Shown: positions 11,175 through 23,912, counted from the stretch's first letter. The stretch is 64,000 nt of DNA from Ditylenchus dipsaci (GCA_004194705.1 SADC01001296.1:124001-188000), one strand, 5' to 3'. The notes: generated by a model not told the origin, from the letters alone. Made by a program: numbers and translations.

Positions 11175-11528
11175 TAGTTAGAAATGTTTCTCCAGTCCTA
11201 ATAACACTGAAATTGATCGAAATTTGGTCTAAAATCGGTAAAAACTCTTTTTGGAGTACTTTGTGCCTATGACTCAAGTGCCTATAACTTAGGCCCATGT
11301 TTTTTCTGTTTTTCTGTTTTTTGACGCAAAAAACAGAAGCAGAAAACAGAAAAACAGAAGTGAAAAACACAGAAAAACAGAAAAACAGAAGCAGAAAAAC
11401 AGAAGCCGGCTGCAGCCCTGATATATACCCCTAGAGATATTTTACTCTTTTGAGTTTCAAATTCGAGAAACGTTTCTCGAAAATGAAAAAAGTTTCATTT
11501 TCGAGAAACGTCTATGCACCAAAATTAG

Positions 11529-14406
11529 CCACAAAAAGAGTAAATTACTCACAAAAAAGTATTTTTGCTACAAAAAGATTAACCATCTACATATACTTTA
11601 TCAATTACATATAAGATTATGAAAATAATTAGTAAGTCGGCTGTTGATTATCCGACACCCATTGGTAACTGCCTTTTAATTGCACTAGCATCGCTCGGCG
11701 CCGGTCAATCATCGAGCGTAATTTGGCGAAATGTACCCAAGATCTAGTTTCATAAATTTCATCTTTTTAAATGAAAACCAGTGTTTTTGTTCCAAAAGTG
11801 TTCATTCACACATTTGAGACCGAAAAAAGTAGTTCCGGTGGAGCTAGCTGTCTCAATTCATCAGACCCTACTATTTAGGGATTGGTGGTTGCCATTGGTC
11901 ACTATTGGTGCAGCCAGTTATGCCACCAGGTCAGACCAATGGGCAACTGAATATTGATTGGTCGCGTTTGTTTTCACACAGCCTTATTTGTTTGCTTGAT
12001 TTTTCGTTTGATGCAAACATTGTTTCGCTAACAATTTTATATTTTTCCTGCATTCTTTCAACTCCAAAAGTTTTGAATTACATCCCAAAATTTTAAAAGA
12101 TTTTGATCATAAGTGGAAAAAGGCAAGGTTGTATTGAGCTGCTTCTGGAATATCTTAATTTGAAAATAATAATAATTTGTGTGGCAATCCCTTTCTGCTA
12201 TGCAAATACCTTTTAAGAAAAGTACAGAAGAAGCCATTGCGGTTTGTTTGCTATTGGGACAATAATTTTTGACCCCTGCCCTCTCATTAGTCTAGGCTAG
12301 TAGGGCTTCCCAAGCTTGAGTAGAAGGATTGTTGTAAAGCCTCTTTGCCAACTTGTTTGCTTGTAGCTCAATGTATAGCAGCATTGGGGTGGAGAGGTGA
12401 GATTTCACCTTTTAAGTATTTAACCTAATTGGTCAGCTCCAACGGATTATAATCCCCCCTCTATTTTCAATCATCCTAATGACCACTATTTAAGTATGCA
12501 TTTATATGGGCTATGTAAGCTTACTACAACTATACACAAATGTGGAGATGCAGTCCATTTACTTTCTTGCTGTTGTTGTTAATTCCAGTGCTTCAACCCT
12601 AGTGGTCCTGGCAGTGATGCTGGTCAATGCTGGCTAGCACTGCACCGCTGTTGTAGAGGATGGGAAAGAAGGTAAAGTCTAGGTTGAAGAGGACAAACAA
12701 AACCTCTTATTTCACCCAATTCCACTAATTTTTTTCTTTAAAAGCATATACAATTTACTTTCTGCGATAATGAACAATACTGAGGGAGATTGATATGATC
12801 ACGAAAAAAAACTAGAAACGTAAACTTTTAAATAAAGTTATTTTTATGGAGTAAACTAGCGGTATACAGCTATTTGAAAAAGTTTGTATATGGTGCAGAA
12901 TCAGGGTGGTTAAAGTTACGTTTCACCAATGAAAATTTCGCCACTGAGATCCTTTCGCCAATGGCATTTTTTAGCCGATTATGTATATTGCACTTTATTA
13001 ATCAGTGCAAAAGTGCAATATACCCAATTTGCGAAGAGATGTCATTGGCGGAACGATGACGGCTCATTAAAATGCATCCTACACGAGGCATTACTTGCGT
13101 CTGAAAAATTCTGCACCGTGCCATATTTTCTCTAATTGCCGCCCCGGGGCGCTTATTTTTGATCGACTTGTAGGAGGACGCTTATTAGAGTCATCTTGAA
13201 ATTTATTGGTGAAAAGCCAGAATTAAAAACGCAGAATTAGTGTAGCTCGCGCGAACTAAGAAAACGTAAAAAAGCCAGTTTGAAAAAAAATTCTGGGCCG
13301 AGATACAATAGCTCAAAGTCGAAGGGGGTGAATTAGAGGGGGGGCGGCCATTATAGGAAATACGGTATTTCTGTGTTCCTCAAACCTTCTCATCAACATT
13401 TCTGATCAAACCCATCAAAAGTTTATTTCAATTGGTTGGAGGAGTAAACAAAACACCACTAAAAATAAGGAAAAAAATTGCCTCCTTTTTCAAACGTTTT
13501 CGAAATTCCAGCTATTGTGCTTTAAAAATGGGATGATAAATCTCAATATGCTTGCATACTATTTGTTTTTGGTTTCAACATCCTCTTAATAACTCTCAAA
13601 ATATCGCTAAAGCCTTTTTATTTGCGCAGAAAGTTTTGGAGTTAACTAGCTGAAGTTTTGGGTTGTTTAACCTGAAAAAGGTTAACAGAATGCATGGATA
13701 GAAAAGATTGACAAAATGGGCTAATAGAAGGGCAATGACATTCACACAAAACTGCGTTCATTTCTTCTCTGTAAGCGAGGTGAAAAATAGAGAAAATAAT
13801 TGGAGAAATTAAGGATGAACATTAGCTATTGTAGTTCGTAACAGGAATTCTAGTCTTTGGGTTTTTATTATTTTTTTTATTAGTTGAAAAATATATGAAA
13901 AATTGTTTAAACTTTGTTAGCCTATAGTCCATTGGTCATCTTTTTAACTACTAGTGGTGTCCATCACCTAAATTGCCTTTTTTGCCTCTATTCGACCTTT
14001 AATTACTTAAATTGTTTAAGTTGGCTGCTTGCACACTCCATTGGTCATGCATGTCCCATCAAACCAACAGCAAATCCAAATGTCTAACGAGTTGTAAGCT
14101 TTTTTCCAAAAAGAGAAGCTTAATTTTTTATTCATTCCACAAGCATAATACACTGTAATTGCAAGCTAGAATATATTTTATCTGCCGATGCATGTGCTTG
14201 ACTTCTTTCAGCAAGTCATAATGACCGAAACTTTTGCTACCCCTGCAGCTCCTGTCAATTCCATCCGTACATATACGAAAAAAAAACAATAAATAAAACT
14301 AAAGTCGCCCAACATTAGCAAATCTTGTTGAGGTTGTTAAAATTTATGAGGGACAGGACCCCCTAAAAATTAGAAAAGAGTCCATCTACTCAAAAAAATT
14401 ATATTA
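11529..14406. other. Intergenic, no confident gene
   Basis: No coding exon chain found. The only structured part is near 13114-13365, where a degenerate CCGT/TACGG-ended TA element surrounds CCGCCCCGGGGCGCTTATT. The rest is unstructured AT-rich sequence with short chance ORFs. Confidence 0.5.
13114..13365. mobile_element. Degenerate CCGTAT-type TA element
   Basis: The right end GGCGGCCATTATAGGAAATACGG followed by TA, and a left end near CCATATTTTCTCTAATTGCC, match the family at 10824, 46782 and 56896. The left terminus is eroded, so that boundary is approximate. Confidence 0.5.
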
Positions 14407-14574
14407 CAGTCGAACCTGGATAAAAAGACACCCTCGAGACCGACGAAAGGTGTCCGTTTATCGGGGGTGTCCGTTAATCAGGGTACGTTTTCCAATAAAT
14501 GTTGGTTACTTGACCAAATCGGATGACCACAGGGTCTTCGTTTATCGGGGTGTCCGTTTATCCAGGTTTGACTG
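14407..14574. mobile_element. TA-type MITE
   Basis: Left end CAGTCGAACCTGGATAAA pairs with right end TTTATCCAGGTTTGACTG, with TA on each side (14405-14406, 14575-14576). The interior repeats GTGTCCGTTTATCGGGG. The right TA is shared with the next MITE, so two insertions abut at one TA. Confidence 0.85.
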
Positions 14575-14576
14575 TA

Positions 14577-15002
14577 CAGTGAAAACTCACATTAACGTAA
14601 CACCCAAAAGTTCGTTCCCGCCTAGGTTCCGACTATTTTTTTACCTTGATTTTTTAAAATTTTTACTAGCTCTGTTTTGACAGTCTGGCTACAAATGTCG
14701 TCAGGATTCCGATTTTGCCGATTGTTTTAGCGAAAGAAAAAACTTTTGACCTTAAAAAGCGAAAACTCCTATTAACGTAAGGTTTTTTGAAAATATGGGC
14801 ACGTTATGGGAGTTTTGCTTTTTAAGATTAAAAGTTTTTTCATTCGCTGAAACGGTCGGCAAAATCGGAACCCTGACGATATTTGTAGCCAGTCTTTCAA
14901 AAAAAGAACTAGGAAAAATAATAAAAAAAAACGAGGTAAAAAAGTGCCGGATATTAGACGGGAACGAACTTTTAAGTGTTACGTTAATGGGAGTTTTGAC
15001 TG
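14577..15002. mobile_element. TA-type MITE abutting the previous one
   Basis: Left end CAGTGAAAACTCACATTAAC pairs with right end GTTAATGGGAGTTTTGACTG. The left flank is TA; the right flank has become TG. Subterminal AAAAGTTCGTTCCCGCCTAG and its inverse ACGGGAACGAACTTTTAAG are shared with other MITEs here. A close relative is at 35930-36099. Confidence 0.8.
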
Positions 15003-15395
15003 TGTCAAGTTTTTTTGACACACCCTGTATTTATTTACCACAGCTGCATAAAAGGATTGAGGCTTGGATTCATAAGAAACTGAGACATCCTGCAATAACT
15101 CTGCCTCTTACACCAATAATTTAATGCTATTAAACCAGCAATAAACACTTCTTCCCCAAAAACTTTATCCTCTTTTCTTTTGGAAGATTTATTTATGCAT
15201 TTTGCTCTCCTGCTGTTTAAAGTTGGTGTGTGGAGGGGTATCCTGGACAGCCTTTCTTCTGGACACTTGCTGTTGTCTTGAGTCAATGGCTGGCAAATGA
15301 CTGGCACCACTCCAGCCAGTGGACATGTTAACAAACCAGTCTTTTGACTCCTTAGTTCATTCCCTCTTGTTCTCACTCACTCACCAATGAAGTTG
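15003..15395. other. Intergenic
   Basis: No gene or repeat recognised apart from short chance ORFs on both strands. Confidence 0.4.
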
Positions 15396-15422
15396 CTAGT
15401 TGTTTTTGGAGGTTTAATATGT

Positions 15423-16058
15423 GGCGCTAGTGCAGATACCGGTGCCAAAATATGCCTTGGTCCTCCCTGTTGTTTTTTCATGAAAAACAGCTTGGTCCCC
15501 CCTGTTGTTTATTACGACAAAACAATTTTTCAATTTATTTTGTATTGAAACAATATATTTCCTTTACTTTAACTCTTATTTTTATTTTACTTTGTATTCA
15601 TTTGTCGTATTGTCACTGTTGACGATTTTATCCAAATTATTTCAGTCAAATCATGAACCGATTTTATTATAGAAATTGATGAGACATGTTTTGCTAAACG
15701 GAAGTACAATCGTGGAAGGAAAAGACGCAGCCATGAGCAGTGGATTTTTGGTGGTATTCAGCGTGGCCCTAAAGGAAAACGAAAGAAAGGCCCGTCACAA
15801 TTGCAAGGCCGAAGAAAAAATGTGCTAGACTTCTTTCTTGAGCGCGTATCTATGATACATCGTATAGACAATTATAATATTTAATTGTAACTGTGTAATG
15901 TAAAATTTTGTAATGTGATTTTTAATAAAGAAATGTGTAAAAAGTAAATTTTCATTTTTTGAAATTGGTTAAATTAAACAGGGGGACCAAGCTGTTTTTC
16001 ATGAAAAAACAACAGGGGGACCAAGGCATATTTTGGCACCGGTATCTGCACTAGAACC
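15423..16058. mobile_element. Merlin-type DNA transposon, internally deleted
   Basis: Inverted ends start GGCGCTAGTGCAGATACCGG and, on the other side, GGTTCTAGTGCAGATACCGG, with roughly 65-bp arms that include the ACAACAGGGGGACCAAG motif. The element surrounds a transposase remnant of the IS1016/ISXO2 (Merlin) type. Flanks are 27-bp direct repeats differing at one base (15396-15422, 16059-16085), far longer than the 8-9 bp normal for Merlin. Confidence 0.75.
15672..15884 (+). pseudogene. Merlin/ISXO2-type DDE transposase, 70-codon remnant
   Basis: The open frame has EIDETCFAKRKYNRGR followed by HEQWIFGGIQRGPKGKR and stops at 15884. This matches the motif VEIDE-x-F-GKRKYNRG plus QWVFGGIERG found around the first catalytic Asp of the IS1595/ISXO2-like DDE domain used by Merlin transposons. 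A full transposase is about 250-300 residues; both N-terminal and later catalytic parts are gone. A possible splice acceptor (TTATTATAG) precedes it and a poly-A signal (AATAAA) lies near 15926. It cannot be an active enzyme. Confidence 0.8.
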
Positions 16059-16287
16059 CTAGTTGTTTTTGGAGGTTTAATATTTGGTAGAGGGCAAATC
16101 TGTTGCATGCATTTTCAATCTTTTCTTTGCTTTTGTTCCAACTCTATCACAGTATGTGACAAAATATCATCATACCCTAGACTACGATATCTTGGACATG
16201 ACTTGGATATCAAAGATTTGCTGGTTTAGTTCATCGTATAGTGTCAGATTGGTACGTCGATCTTGAAATTCCACCTTTTTGTTGGTA

Positions 16288-16669
16288 CAGTCGAGTCTCG
16301 ATATAACGGAACCCTCTCAAGTTCGTTCCCATTAGCAGTCCGAAAGTTTTTCTCATCATAATTTTTAACCCTTTTGCCAGTTGTCTTCAGTTAGTCAGTT
16401 AGTCTAGTCCGAAAAAAGTTCCAATTTTCTATAAATGACAACAATTTCGCCAGTAAGACCGCGATTCCCAATATAGCGACACTCTTTTTCTGCATACTAG
16501 GTGCTCTTGTATCGAGAATCCCGAGTCTTATTGCCAAAATTGTTGCCATTACCTTTCGGACTAACATGACCGAAAAAAAATTGCAAAGTCTTAAAAATCA
16601 GAGTTAAAAAGTGTCGGATGCCACGTGGGAACGAACTTGAGAGGGTGCCGTTGTATGCAGACTCGACTG
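16288..16669. mobile_element. TA-type MITE
   Basis: Left end CAGTCGAGTCTCGATATAAC and right end GTTGTATGCAGACTCGACTG are inverted and TA-flanked (16286-16287, 16670-16671). It contains the shared subterminal GTTCGTTCCC and its inverse GGGAACGAAC. Confidence 0.85.
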
Positions 16670-18745
16670 TATTTAAAAAAAATCGTGGCACACTTTAGCT
16701 TTTTCGTGGCATATTTTAGCCTTTTTGCAAACCAAATCAGTATGAGCCCAGTAAAGCTAGGAAAACACCCCAGAATAAATTTTATTTAAAATCAAACTCA
16801 AGAATTCTTTTTTTGCAAGTAATTCAACCACTGCAGTGTCTTTTTACACCACTCATCTTTTTTTTGGCTTGCTCAACTTATTTGCCCACTCTAATGACAG
16901 CTAATCAAAACAACTGAAAATGAATAATAATACAAGAAGGACAAGCTTGCGGGTCACACTCCATCTAATTGCTGTATCCACTTGAATCGGGGCTCCTCAT
17001 TAATCTGGCTGTTCTTTTTGAGTTATAGGCAGGTACATACACAGTGGTTGTGTTGTATCAAGTCGTTGATCTAATGAGTCAGTGGCTTGTAGCTGCAACC
17101 ACTGCCACCACTTTTATTTGTCCTCCCGATTTATCATCCCTCTTTTGTTGCGGTGTTTGCAGTGGGGCTGTAGAGGGGGACGGGGGCTCCACTGACAACA
17201 AGTGGATACCAGGGGACTTAAATTGTGTAGGTGAGAGCATAAGTTAAGGCTAGCTAAGTAGTACTAGCAGTAAATGGGGCAATGTGTTTGCTGCTAATGG
17301 TCAGCGGTAAGCTTAATAGACTACAGCAGAAAGAAAAATATTGGAGGATTATTTTTCAGATGTTGCTACTTCATTGTTATTGGGGTGTTGGAAGATCAGT
17401 TTTGACGGTTCTGCTATTGTTATTAGATGATTTCGGCTGTTTACGGTGAGGTATTGTTGTTGATTGGTGTAAAAGTTTGCTTATAAGCTTTTACTATAAG
17501 CAACTCAATTGCAAAGGTTTGTTTGTATCACTCTACAACAAAAAAATACAATGTTATTTATTTCATGTGACCGATATATTAGGATTGATTTTTTTTCTCC
17601 TGGTTGTGTCCAGTCATGTTCAGGTGGTTATTACGGTAAAACTTCCATTAGACGACCATGGTATGCTATTTTTTAAGCTCCATCAAAAGATGGTCGTCTA
17701 TTTCGAAGTAATCTTGCATTATTCAAGCAGGTAGCTTTGAGATGGTTACGAAAATTTTGCTAATTTATAGAAAAAATCATCAAGATTTTGTTTGGAATTT
17801 TTTCTCTTAATTTTGCCCTAAACAGCCAAGAGTGTCAAAATTTTCTCATTTTTGGAGTTGTTTCTGTGTTTGAGAGGTCGTCTTTTTCACCATTTTACTT
17901 GATCAAACGACTAACTGGCCAGCTTCGTCTAATAGAGAAATCTAACGGGGTTTTTTATTTATTTATTTTTGTTTAATTTATCTGTCACTTAATTGAAAAA
18001 ATCTCAGCTTCCTTCGAATTTTGGGTCGAAAGTCGAATATTCGGGGTTTTGCAAGCGATGTACCCGTCTTTAACTTTCACCTTTTATTATTTACAAAAAT
18101 AAATTAACTGTGAGCAGCTTAAAAACCCTCTCACTAAAAAACGTGCTCTGTCATTCTCATTCTACTTCCCGCTTTTGTCCTCATTTATAGCAAGCAAAAA
18201 ACAAGAAGAATAGCCTGAAGAATTGCTCCTCATTTGAGCAGTACCTCCTCACTCAAACCACCTGATTAATATAATAATTTGTGGTAGTGCAGTTCTCTCT
18301 ACACTGCACGCTTACAGACAGGGCCAGCAGCAGCCATTAAAGGCTTAGCCCACACTGCCTTAATTTCCCTCACCTAGGTAACTTCTTCTTGTACAAAAGA
18401 GGGAGGAGGATTAAGGCTGTGTTTTTTTTGTTGTTCATCGGGGAGGAATGGAGGAGCCGGAGGAGCAGGATAGTAGCAAAAAGCAGTTGTTAATTCCAGT
18501 CCTGGAATCATCCCCCTCTTATATCCATTTTTTGCACCCACTTTGCATTTTGTGTGTTTGCGTGTCAAAATGAGGAAAATAAGAGAAGAAGGTAGCATCA
18601 CATTAGCATGATTTGGAATGCAGTTGAGAAAGCATAAATTATGCTTTCACAATCGCCTTGAGGCAAATTCAGAAAAAATTGAGAGTTTTTACGTGAAACA
18701 GTTCCATAGTTAACTACTATACTCCATTGTTAACCTTTGAGACGA
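16670..18745. other. Intergenic, no confident gene
   Basis: Short ORFs only. A possible degraded TA element lies at about 17631-17955 (ACTTCCATTAGACGACCATG with internal ATGGTCGTCTA and later CTTCGTCTAATAGAG). Otherwise nothing recognised. Confidence 0.4.
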
Positions 18746-18898
18746 CAGTCAACCCTCGGTTATCTGCCATCCCCAGGGACCAGGCTTAGTGTGGGGGTTA
18801 ACTGGGGTGTCAGATGACAGAGAATAAGCCAATCTCAGTCAAATAAGGTATGCTCAGGATGGCAGTTAATTAGGTGATGGATAACCGAGCATTGGCTT
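18746..18898. mobile_element. Short TA-type MITE
   Basis: The left end CAGTCAACCCTCGGTTATC pairs with GATAACCGAGCATTGGCTT at the right. Terminal bases and flanks are eroded, so it is an old insertion. Confidence 0.65.
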
Positions 18899-19600
18899 TA
18901 CCGTATATACAGAAACACTTGTATTTCCTGCCTTTTGGTTTTACGGAAACTTTTTTGTATTTTTTTTAACTTTGCAATCCCTTTTTGTGACGATCGAGTA
19001 TATATGGATCCCTGGCGCAATTCTCATGAATTTGCGCTTATTATAGAATTGTGCAATTTTCAAAAAAGTTAAATTAAAAATTTCGGAATTTTTTATTTCT
19101 TGATACTAAATCATCCTCCGACCATTTTTAGCTATTTTGGCAGAGGAAATTTCACCATTTTAAATATTTTAAGCTTAGGTATAAGTTTCCAGGTGAATGT
19201 GATCTTTTTTGTTGTGCTTTCCTTTATTTCTTTTTTCGTGGGAAATAAGGCTGCCTTATTAGTTTTTGGAGTGTGGTCTGTGTGTAATAAGAGCCTACTT
19301 TGGTTGCGATAGTCACTTGGTCTTTTTCCTTTTTTACCTTGATGATGTGAGTGGTGATGGCGATTTGATCGATTTGCTTTCCATTCAGCTATGGCATAGT
19401 CACTATTCAAACTCAAATTTTCGGGGTAAGATAATAGAATATTATAAAAGTTTTTTATTGATACTAAAATTATAAACTGTGTTCTTCTAGCAATCGAATA
19501 ATTCACAATTTCTTTAATAAATCAAAACCGAATAACCCGATTTAAAATATATATTTTAAATTAAAAACACAGTTTCTCCTTTTTAACTATAGATAGAACG

Positions 19601-19817
19601 GTGCGTTGACGTTAGGTAACTTCTGTCCCATTTTGTGTTAAATCTTTTTTTGCATAAAACCTCAAAAAAGCATTCTAAATATTAGTCCGAGGCCCAGATT
19701 ACCCGAAAAAATTGCGTAAGGCATTTATTAGTCCGTCCTAACATAACCCTAAGCCTAAGTAGTTAGAACACAGGGTAGTTCCAAAATAGGACTTAAGGTA
19801 CCTAACGTCGATACTCC
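19601..19817. mobile_element. MITE with 9-bp TSD
   Basis: Identical 9-bp repeats GATAGAACG at 19592-19600 and 19818-19826 flank inverted ends GTTGACGTTAGGTA and TACCTAACGTCGAT. A 9-bp duplication suggests Mutator-type mobilisation. Confidence 0.7.
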
Positions 19818-22800
19818 GATAGAACGAGCCAATATCTTGGAGGCAGCAAGACTGTGAACCCAAACTCACCTCTGTAGAGTCAAAAAAGCGTCTTGTTACT
19901 TTTCAGCCTACATTCAATTCTTTTCTCCGACATTATTTCAAGTTGTTGCTTCTTTTCTTTCTTTGTTTTGTTTGAAATTTGGAGGAAGAATAGAGGGGAG
20001 GAGGGAAATGAGGTGAGGTCGTCAGCGCAACCAAGCAGGATGGTATAGATTTGCACACACCCAACCAGCTAACCTACCTATCCCTGTTTGAGGGCAGACA
20101 GCCTGTGCTAGTGCTGGTCACAACTGTCGATTCTCTGGTCTACCTTTCCGGTCAGGTTTGGCTCCTGCTCCCTGTGCACAATTTGCTGTTGTTGTCACTG
20201 TCAATATGGGGAGATTGGACTCTGCGATTATTATTATTATTCGATGGTTGTTTGTTTGCCTTGCTGCGAGGCGATTGTTGACGGGCACCCACCCACATAC
20301 ACAATTGACAGATTTGGCAGGGCGGGCATGCCTACCTACCTGCCTGCCACACAAAGGCTGTTATTTCCTCCTGCTATTCCTACAAATGCTATTATAACAA
20401 TTGCATTGACCTTGTTTGCTGAACTGACTTTTGACTGACTTTTATTTTTGGTGCATATTTTTTGATGCATTTTATCCTGTAACCACCCACTCATTCTGGC
20501 TCATAATGAACACACGAGATAACTGTAGGACAAGGTGGTATCCTCAGCCGGCAGAGACGCGCAGCTGACGTAACATTTTACACCCGGGTGAGGCGGAGCA
20601 AAATTTTGGAAGTCAGAAGCCAGTGTTGGATCAGCCGGCTGAAGTAATTGTCGCGTATACCACCCTGCTGTAGAATTTGTTTCAATCTGAATAAGAATAA
20701 ATAGATGGTCATTCTGACTCAGAATGACCAAATATAGTCAACAGAACAAAAATACGCCTACCACTGCCTCTTTTTCGAAAAGATCGAAAATTCGAATTTT
20801 CCGAAATAGCACCTCTTCTTCTTCCCGAAATTATTTGGATGCGCTTTGTATGTTTTTTCCTGAAACCCCAAATTTTTTGCATTTTTCGCCATCTTGCTTA
20901 GCCCGTGAGGAATCTCGCTCCTTGGCATATTCCTCTTGGGAATAGTATCCGGAGAAAACCTGACACAGGGCTATGGGCGATGAGCTTGCACTCTAGAACG
21001 CCGAACCCTGCTATTTAAAACGGATACAGGTTAACGCGCCGATACTAGAGCAACTCATTTCCTTGCTTTTTTAAATTGACCTGTTCGTACAAGCAATTTG
21101 TGATTATTTCTGCTCGCTAAATTGTGCAATTAATTCTTGACTTAATCGTGTTCCATTCTTTTACTCTCTGCAAAACAAGAGGATCAGCCGAAAATTGCTC
21201 TAAGCTATTCAGCAAGCTCTTTTTGCTTGCTCGTTGCGCCATTCGAAGTTGTGCATTTAGAAAAATGTTCATTGCTAAAGTGTGCATGGTTGTTTTGTAA
21301 GCAAATATGCTCAAGATGACTGTGAAGTAATTGCTTGTGATTTAAGTAAAGTATTGTGCAATTAAACCCACTCAATATTTTCTAATCCACGAAATTTCTT
21401 GGTTGGTTAAGCTTAGATAAATCTGTTGCACACGCCACTGATTGACTTTGATATTAGTTTTTTTCCAATATTCTAATCCTAAACTGCATTTGCCTTGAGA
21501 ATGTCCATATGTGTAGAAGACATAGATTTGCATATTGATGGTACTAGGAGAAAGTGAATATACAGCCTGTGTGTTTTGATTGAAATCGCATAAATGAATG
21601 AAAGGCAAGGATTAAAATGGTCATTTAGACAGTTGCAGAAACCAAAATGTGGTGGAGGCTTCAGTATATCTCACTGGACCTGTGAAATCAATATTTGCTA
21701 TATTTGTTGCATAAGCTTGTCTGAATTTTAACTATTTGAAAATATCCATAAATTTTATTGAAACTTAACTTTTATGCATTTCGCTGTTAGAGTCATACCT
21801 TTAGACCCGAGGGGTGCTTTCTGCTGTCATATTACTAACCGCCTCTCCTCCAGGAATCGTATTCAGGTGTGCCAGTAGATCAAGAGTTACTTTTGATCAC
21901 ACTTACACTGAAAACGGGTAATTTTTTTGGGCAATTGTCCTAAGTAATTTTTATACTCTAAAATGATGAAAAGAAATTGCTTTTAAACGTTCAACTTACT
22001 AAAAAGTTAAGCTTTTTATAAAATTTCCTTACCGAAATATGATTTTTATAACTGTTCACAGTTAATGAAAGAAAATATGCCCCTCGGAGGTCACAAGTGT
22101 CAAGCTTTGATTTTCCAAAACTCCACTAAACCAACCAAACCCACCTAACCAGCTATGGGTCCGCCCTGCCCCTGGGCGCGCCAAATGCCCCTCTCCCCGA
22201 ATCAGCCGTGCCGATAATCTGGCACACGAAATCTGCCCCACACGTGACGGGCCGAAAGTTACCTGCTTATCCATCACTGCACCTAAACCACCATATTTTC
22301 TGCTGAATTTTCTGCTAAGTAATATCAATTGAGCTTAAATGCTAATTACGATTAGCGAAAAATAATTCGTCCACCGATTTTGAAACAGCTAAAATTTTTT
22401 ATTCTGAAAATCTTCCCTTTTCAAATACGCTTTTCATCTCTAAATCTCCCTAATTTTGAGTGTTGGCAAAGAAAATTTATCTTCATTTAGGATCAATTTT
22501 AGCATAAAGTCAGGGAGAGTGAAGGAGGGGGGGGGTAAATTCTCCCGCAGTTCCTCCCTCTCTAAATCTCACCTTCTACCTGCTGCCCGCCCTCTCTCCT
22601 TTGTCCAGTGAACAGGGTGGATAGTCTCCCCCTCCCTCTTTTTGATTTTTCTTTCACAAAAGGAAGAGGAGTAGTGGGATGCCGTTAGGTTAGTTGGTGG
22701 TTATTATGGGAGGCTGTAGTCATTATATTGACCTTTATAATCCTTCCTTTCCCTTTTGTTCAACAAATACAAATGGTAGTGCTGCTGTGTTCTTCATTAG

Positions 22801-23019
22801 CAAGACTTGGAGATTTACCTAGTTGTGTGAAACGTGCCAACTTTGTTTTATTGATTTGATATGGCACCCTCTTAGGTTGGTGATCAAGCTAGCTCATGTT
22901 CATTTTGGTTGTTAGTGAAAAATTGAGTCCTGCTTCCTGTCATTTTTAACCTTATGAAAGGAGGTTGGTCGGCACTCTTCGAGAAATAAGTAGTGAACCA
23001 CTCCGCGTTGGGTTAATGG

Positions 23020-23105
23020 CCTGGACGGCTCAGTGGAATAGCAGTAAATGCTGGCAAAAGTCGGTCTCGGCTTCCAGTCCCACTCGTGTCACGCAATTTT
23101 TTAAA
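23020..23105 (+). repeat. tRNA-like, SINE-like segment
   Basis: GGACGGCTCAGTGGAATAGC resembles a pol III A box and CTTCCAGTCCC a weak B box. No cloverleaf can be closed, so it is not called a tRNA gene. Confidence 0.3.
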
Positions 23106-23912
23106 ATTTACTCTTGTTTTGAGACTTATTGTATACCGCAAAATATTGTTTTTTCACCCAAAAGCGGCAAAAATGTTGTTTCAGTAAATAATTTTTAAAT
23201 TCTCCTTTTGACTATTGTTGATTTGCATTCAGTCTTTTCGCATCTTTGAGATTTATCAATTCATCTTGCAAGACAATGGTGCAGCGCCAGCTTGTTCAAC
23301 AACCACATATACATAACACATACGTACATATGTTCTTCTTTTTCTTTTTGTTTCTATTGCATTGTAGGCGATCCACAAAGAGGAAATCTGTTAGTATCAA
23401 AGAAACCCCCTTCCTCTCCATATAGATCAATGACTTGGCTTTGTTGGGTTGAACCGGGCTGATTTATACATATAATCAATTAGCTAGCTAGTTGACCACA
23501 ACTAGCTACCTAGCCAGCCAATCTGTTGTTGTGGCAGAGGACATATGTAGTATATGTTTAAGCAGCAGCCATCTTGTTGCAGTAATAATCATCATCATTC
23601 ATTAGAGCTCCCTCTAGCTTAGCTTTGTTGGCGGACAAAATAGACAGATGACCCCTGGCCTAAGTCAAGACAACCGACAAATGTGTTAGATGAACGAACA
23701 AGATGTTTATTGGCTGCTTTTGAGCCAGAGACAAAAAGATTATTATGATGTTGCGAGAATTAGCGCTAATGTGTGGTTAGGCTGGTTGTTAAGGTGGTGG
23801 ATGGTTATGGGTTATTATAAATACAATATTTTGACGGGTGGTTTGACACTTATAGTGTTACTTGTTATATCAAAAAATTAGATCAAGGCAATGGTCGAAC
23901 GATCCTTGGTAA

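Larger units (their letters stand above)
9900..11420. mobile_element. hAT-like nonautonomous element nested in the MITE
   Basis: Ends CAGGGCTGCAGCCGG and CCGGCTGCAGCCCTG are exact inverted repeats. Immediate flanks are identical 8-bp repeats ATATATAC (9892-9899, 11421-11428), present once at the matching position in the 44752-45136 relative. A CAGGG start plus an 8-bp TSD is the hAT hallmark. Subterminal arrays of AGAAGCAGAAAAACAG at both ends are inverted to each other. A CCACCAGGATG-type minisatellite fills 10280-10560. No transposase is seen. Confidence 0.9.
9613..11520. mobile_element. Outer 8-bp-TSD MITE, split by nested insertions
   Basis: Flanked by identical 8-bp direct repeats AAAATTAG (9605-9612 and 11521-11528). 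Ends are GGGGTATAGACG and CGTCTATGCACC. The uninterrupted relative lies at 44752-45136 in reverse orientation and shows which sequence belongs to this element: palindromic arms around TTTCTCGAAAATGAAAC, then an inner hairpin around GCATATTCCACATTGC. Removing the insert at 9900-11420 and one TSD copy leaves about 379 bp, matching the 385-bp relative. Confidence 0.9.
18899..23912. other. Intergenic, scattered small repeats
   Basis: No exon chain recognised. Contains the MITE at 19601-19817 and a foldback at about 20485-20730 (CATTCTGGCTCATAATGA against TCTGACTCAGAATGACC). A fragment near 21860-21900 (CAGTAGATCAAGAGTTACT) is shared with the palindromic block at 63060-63100. A weak tRNA-like segment lies near 23020-23100. 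Confidence 0.5.

Noticed and set aside
18374..18601. Pro-rich minus-strand frame (PAPPAPPFLPDEQQKK)
   Set aside because: Single short frame with no neighbouring exons, splice sites or domain; cannot be separated from chance.
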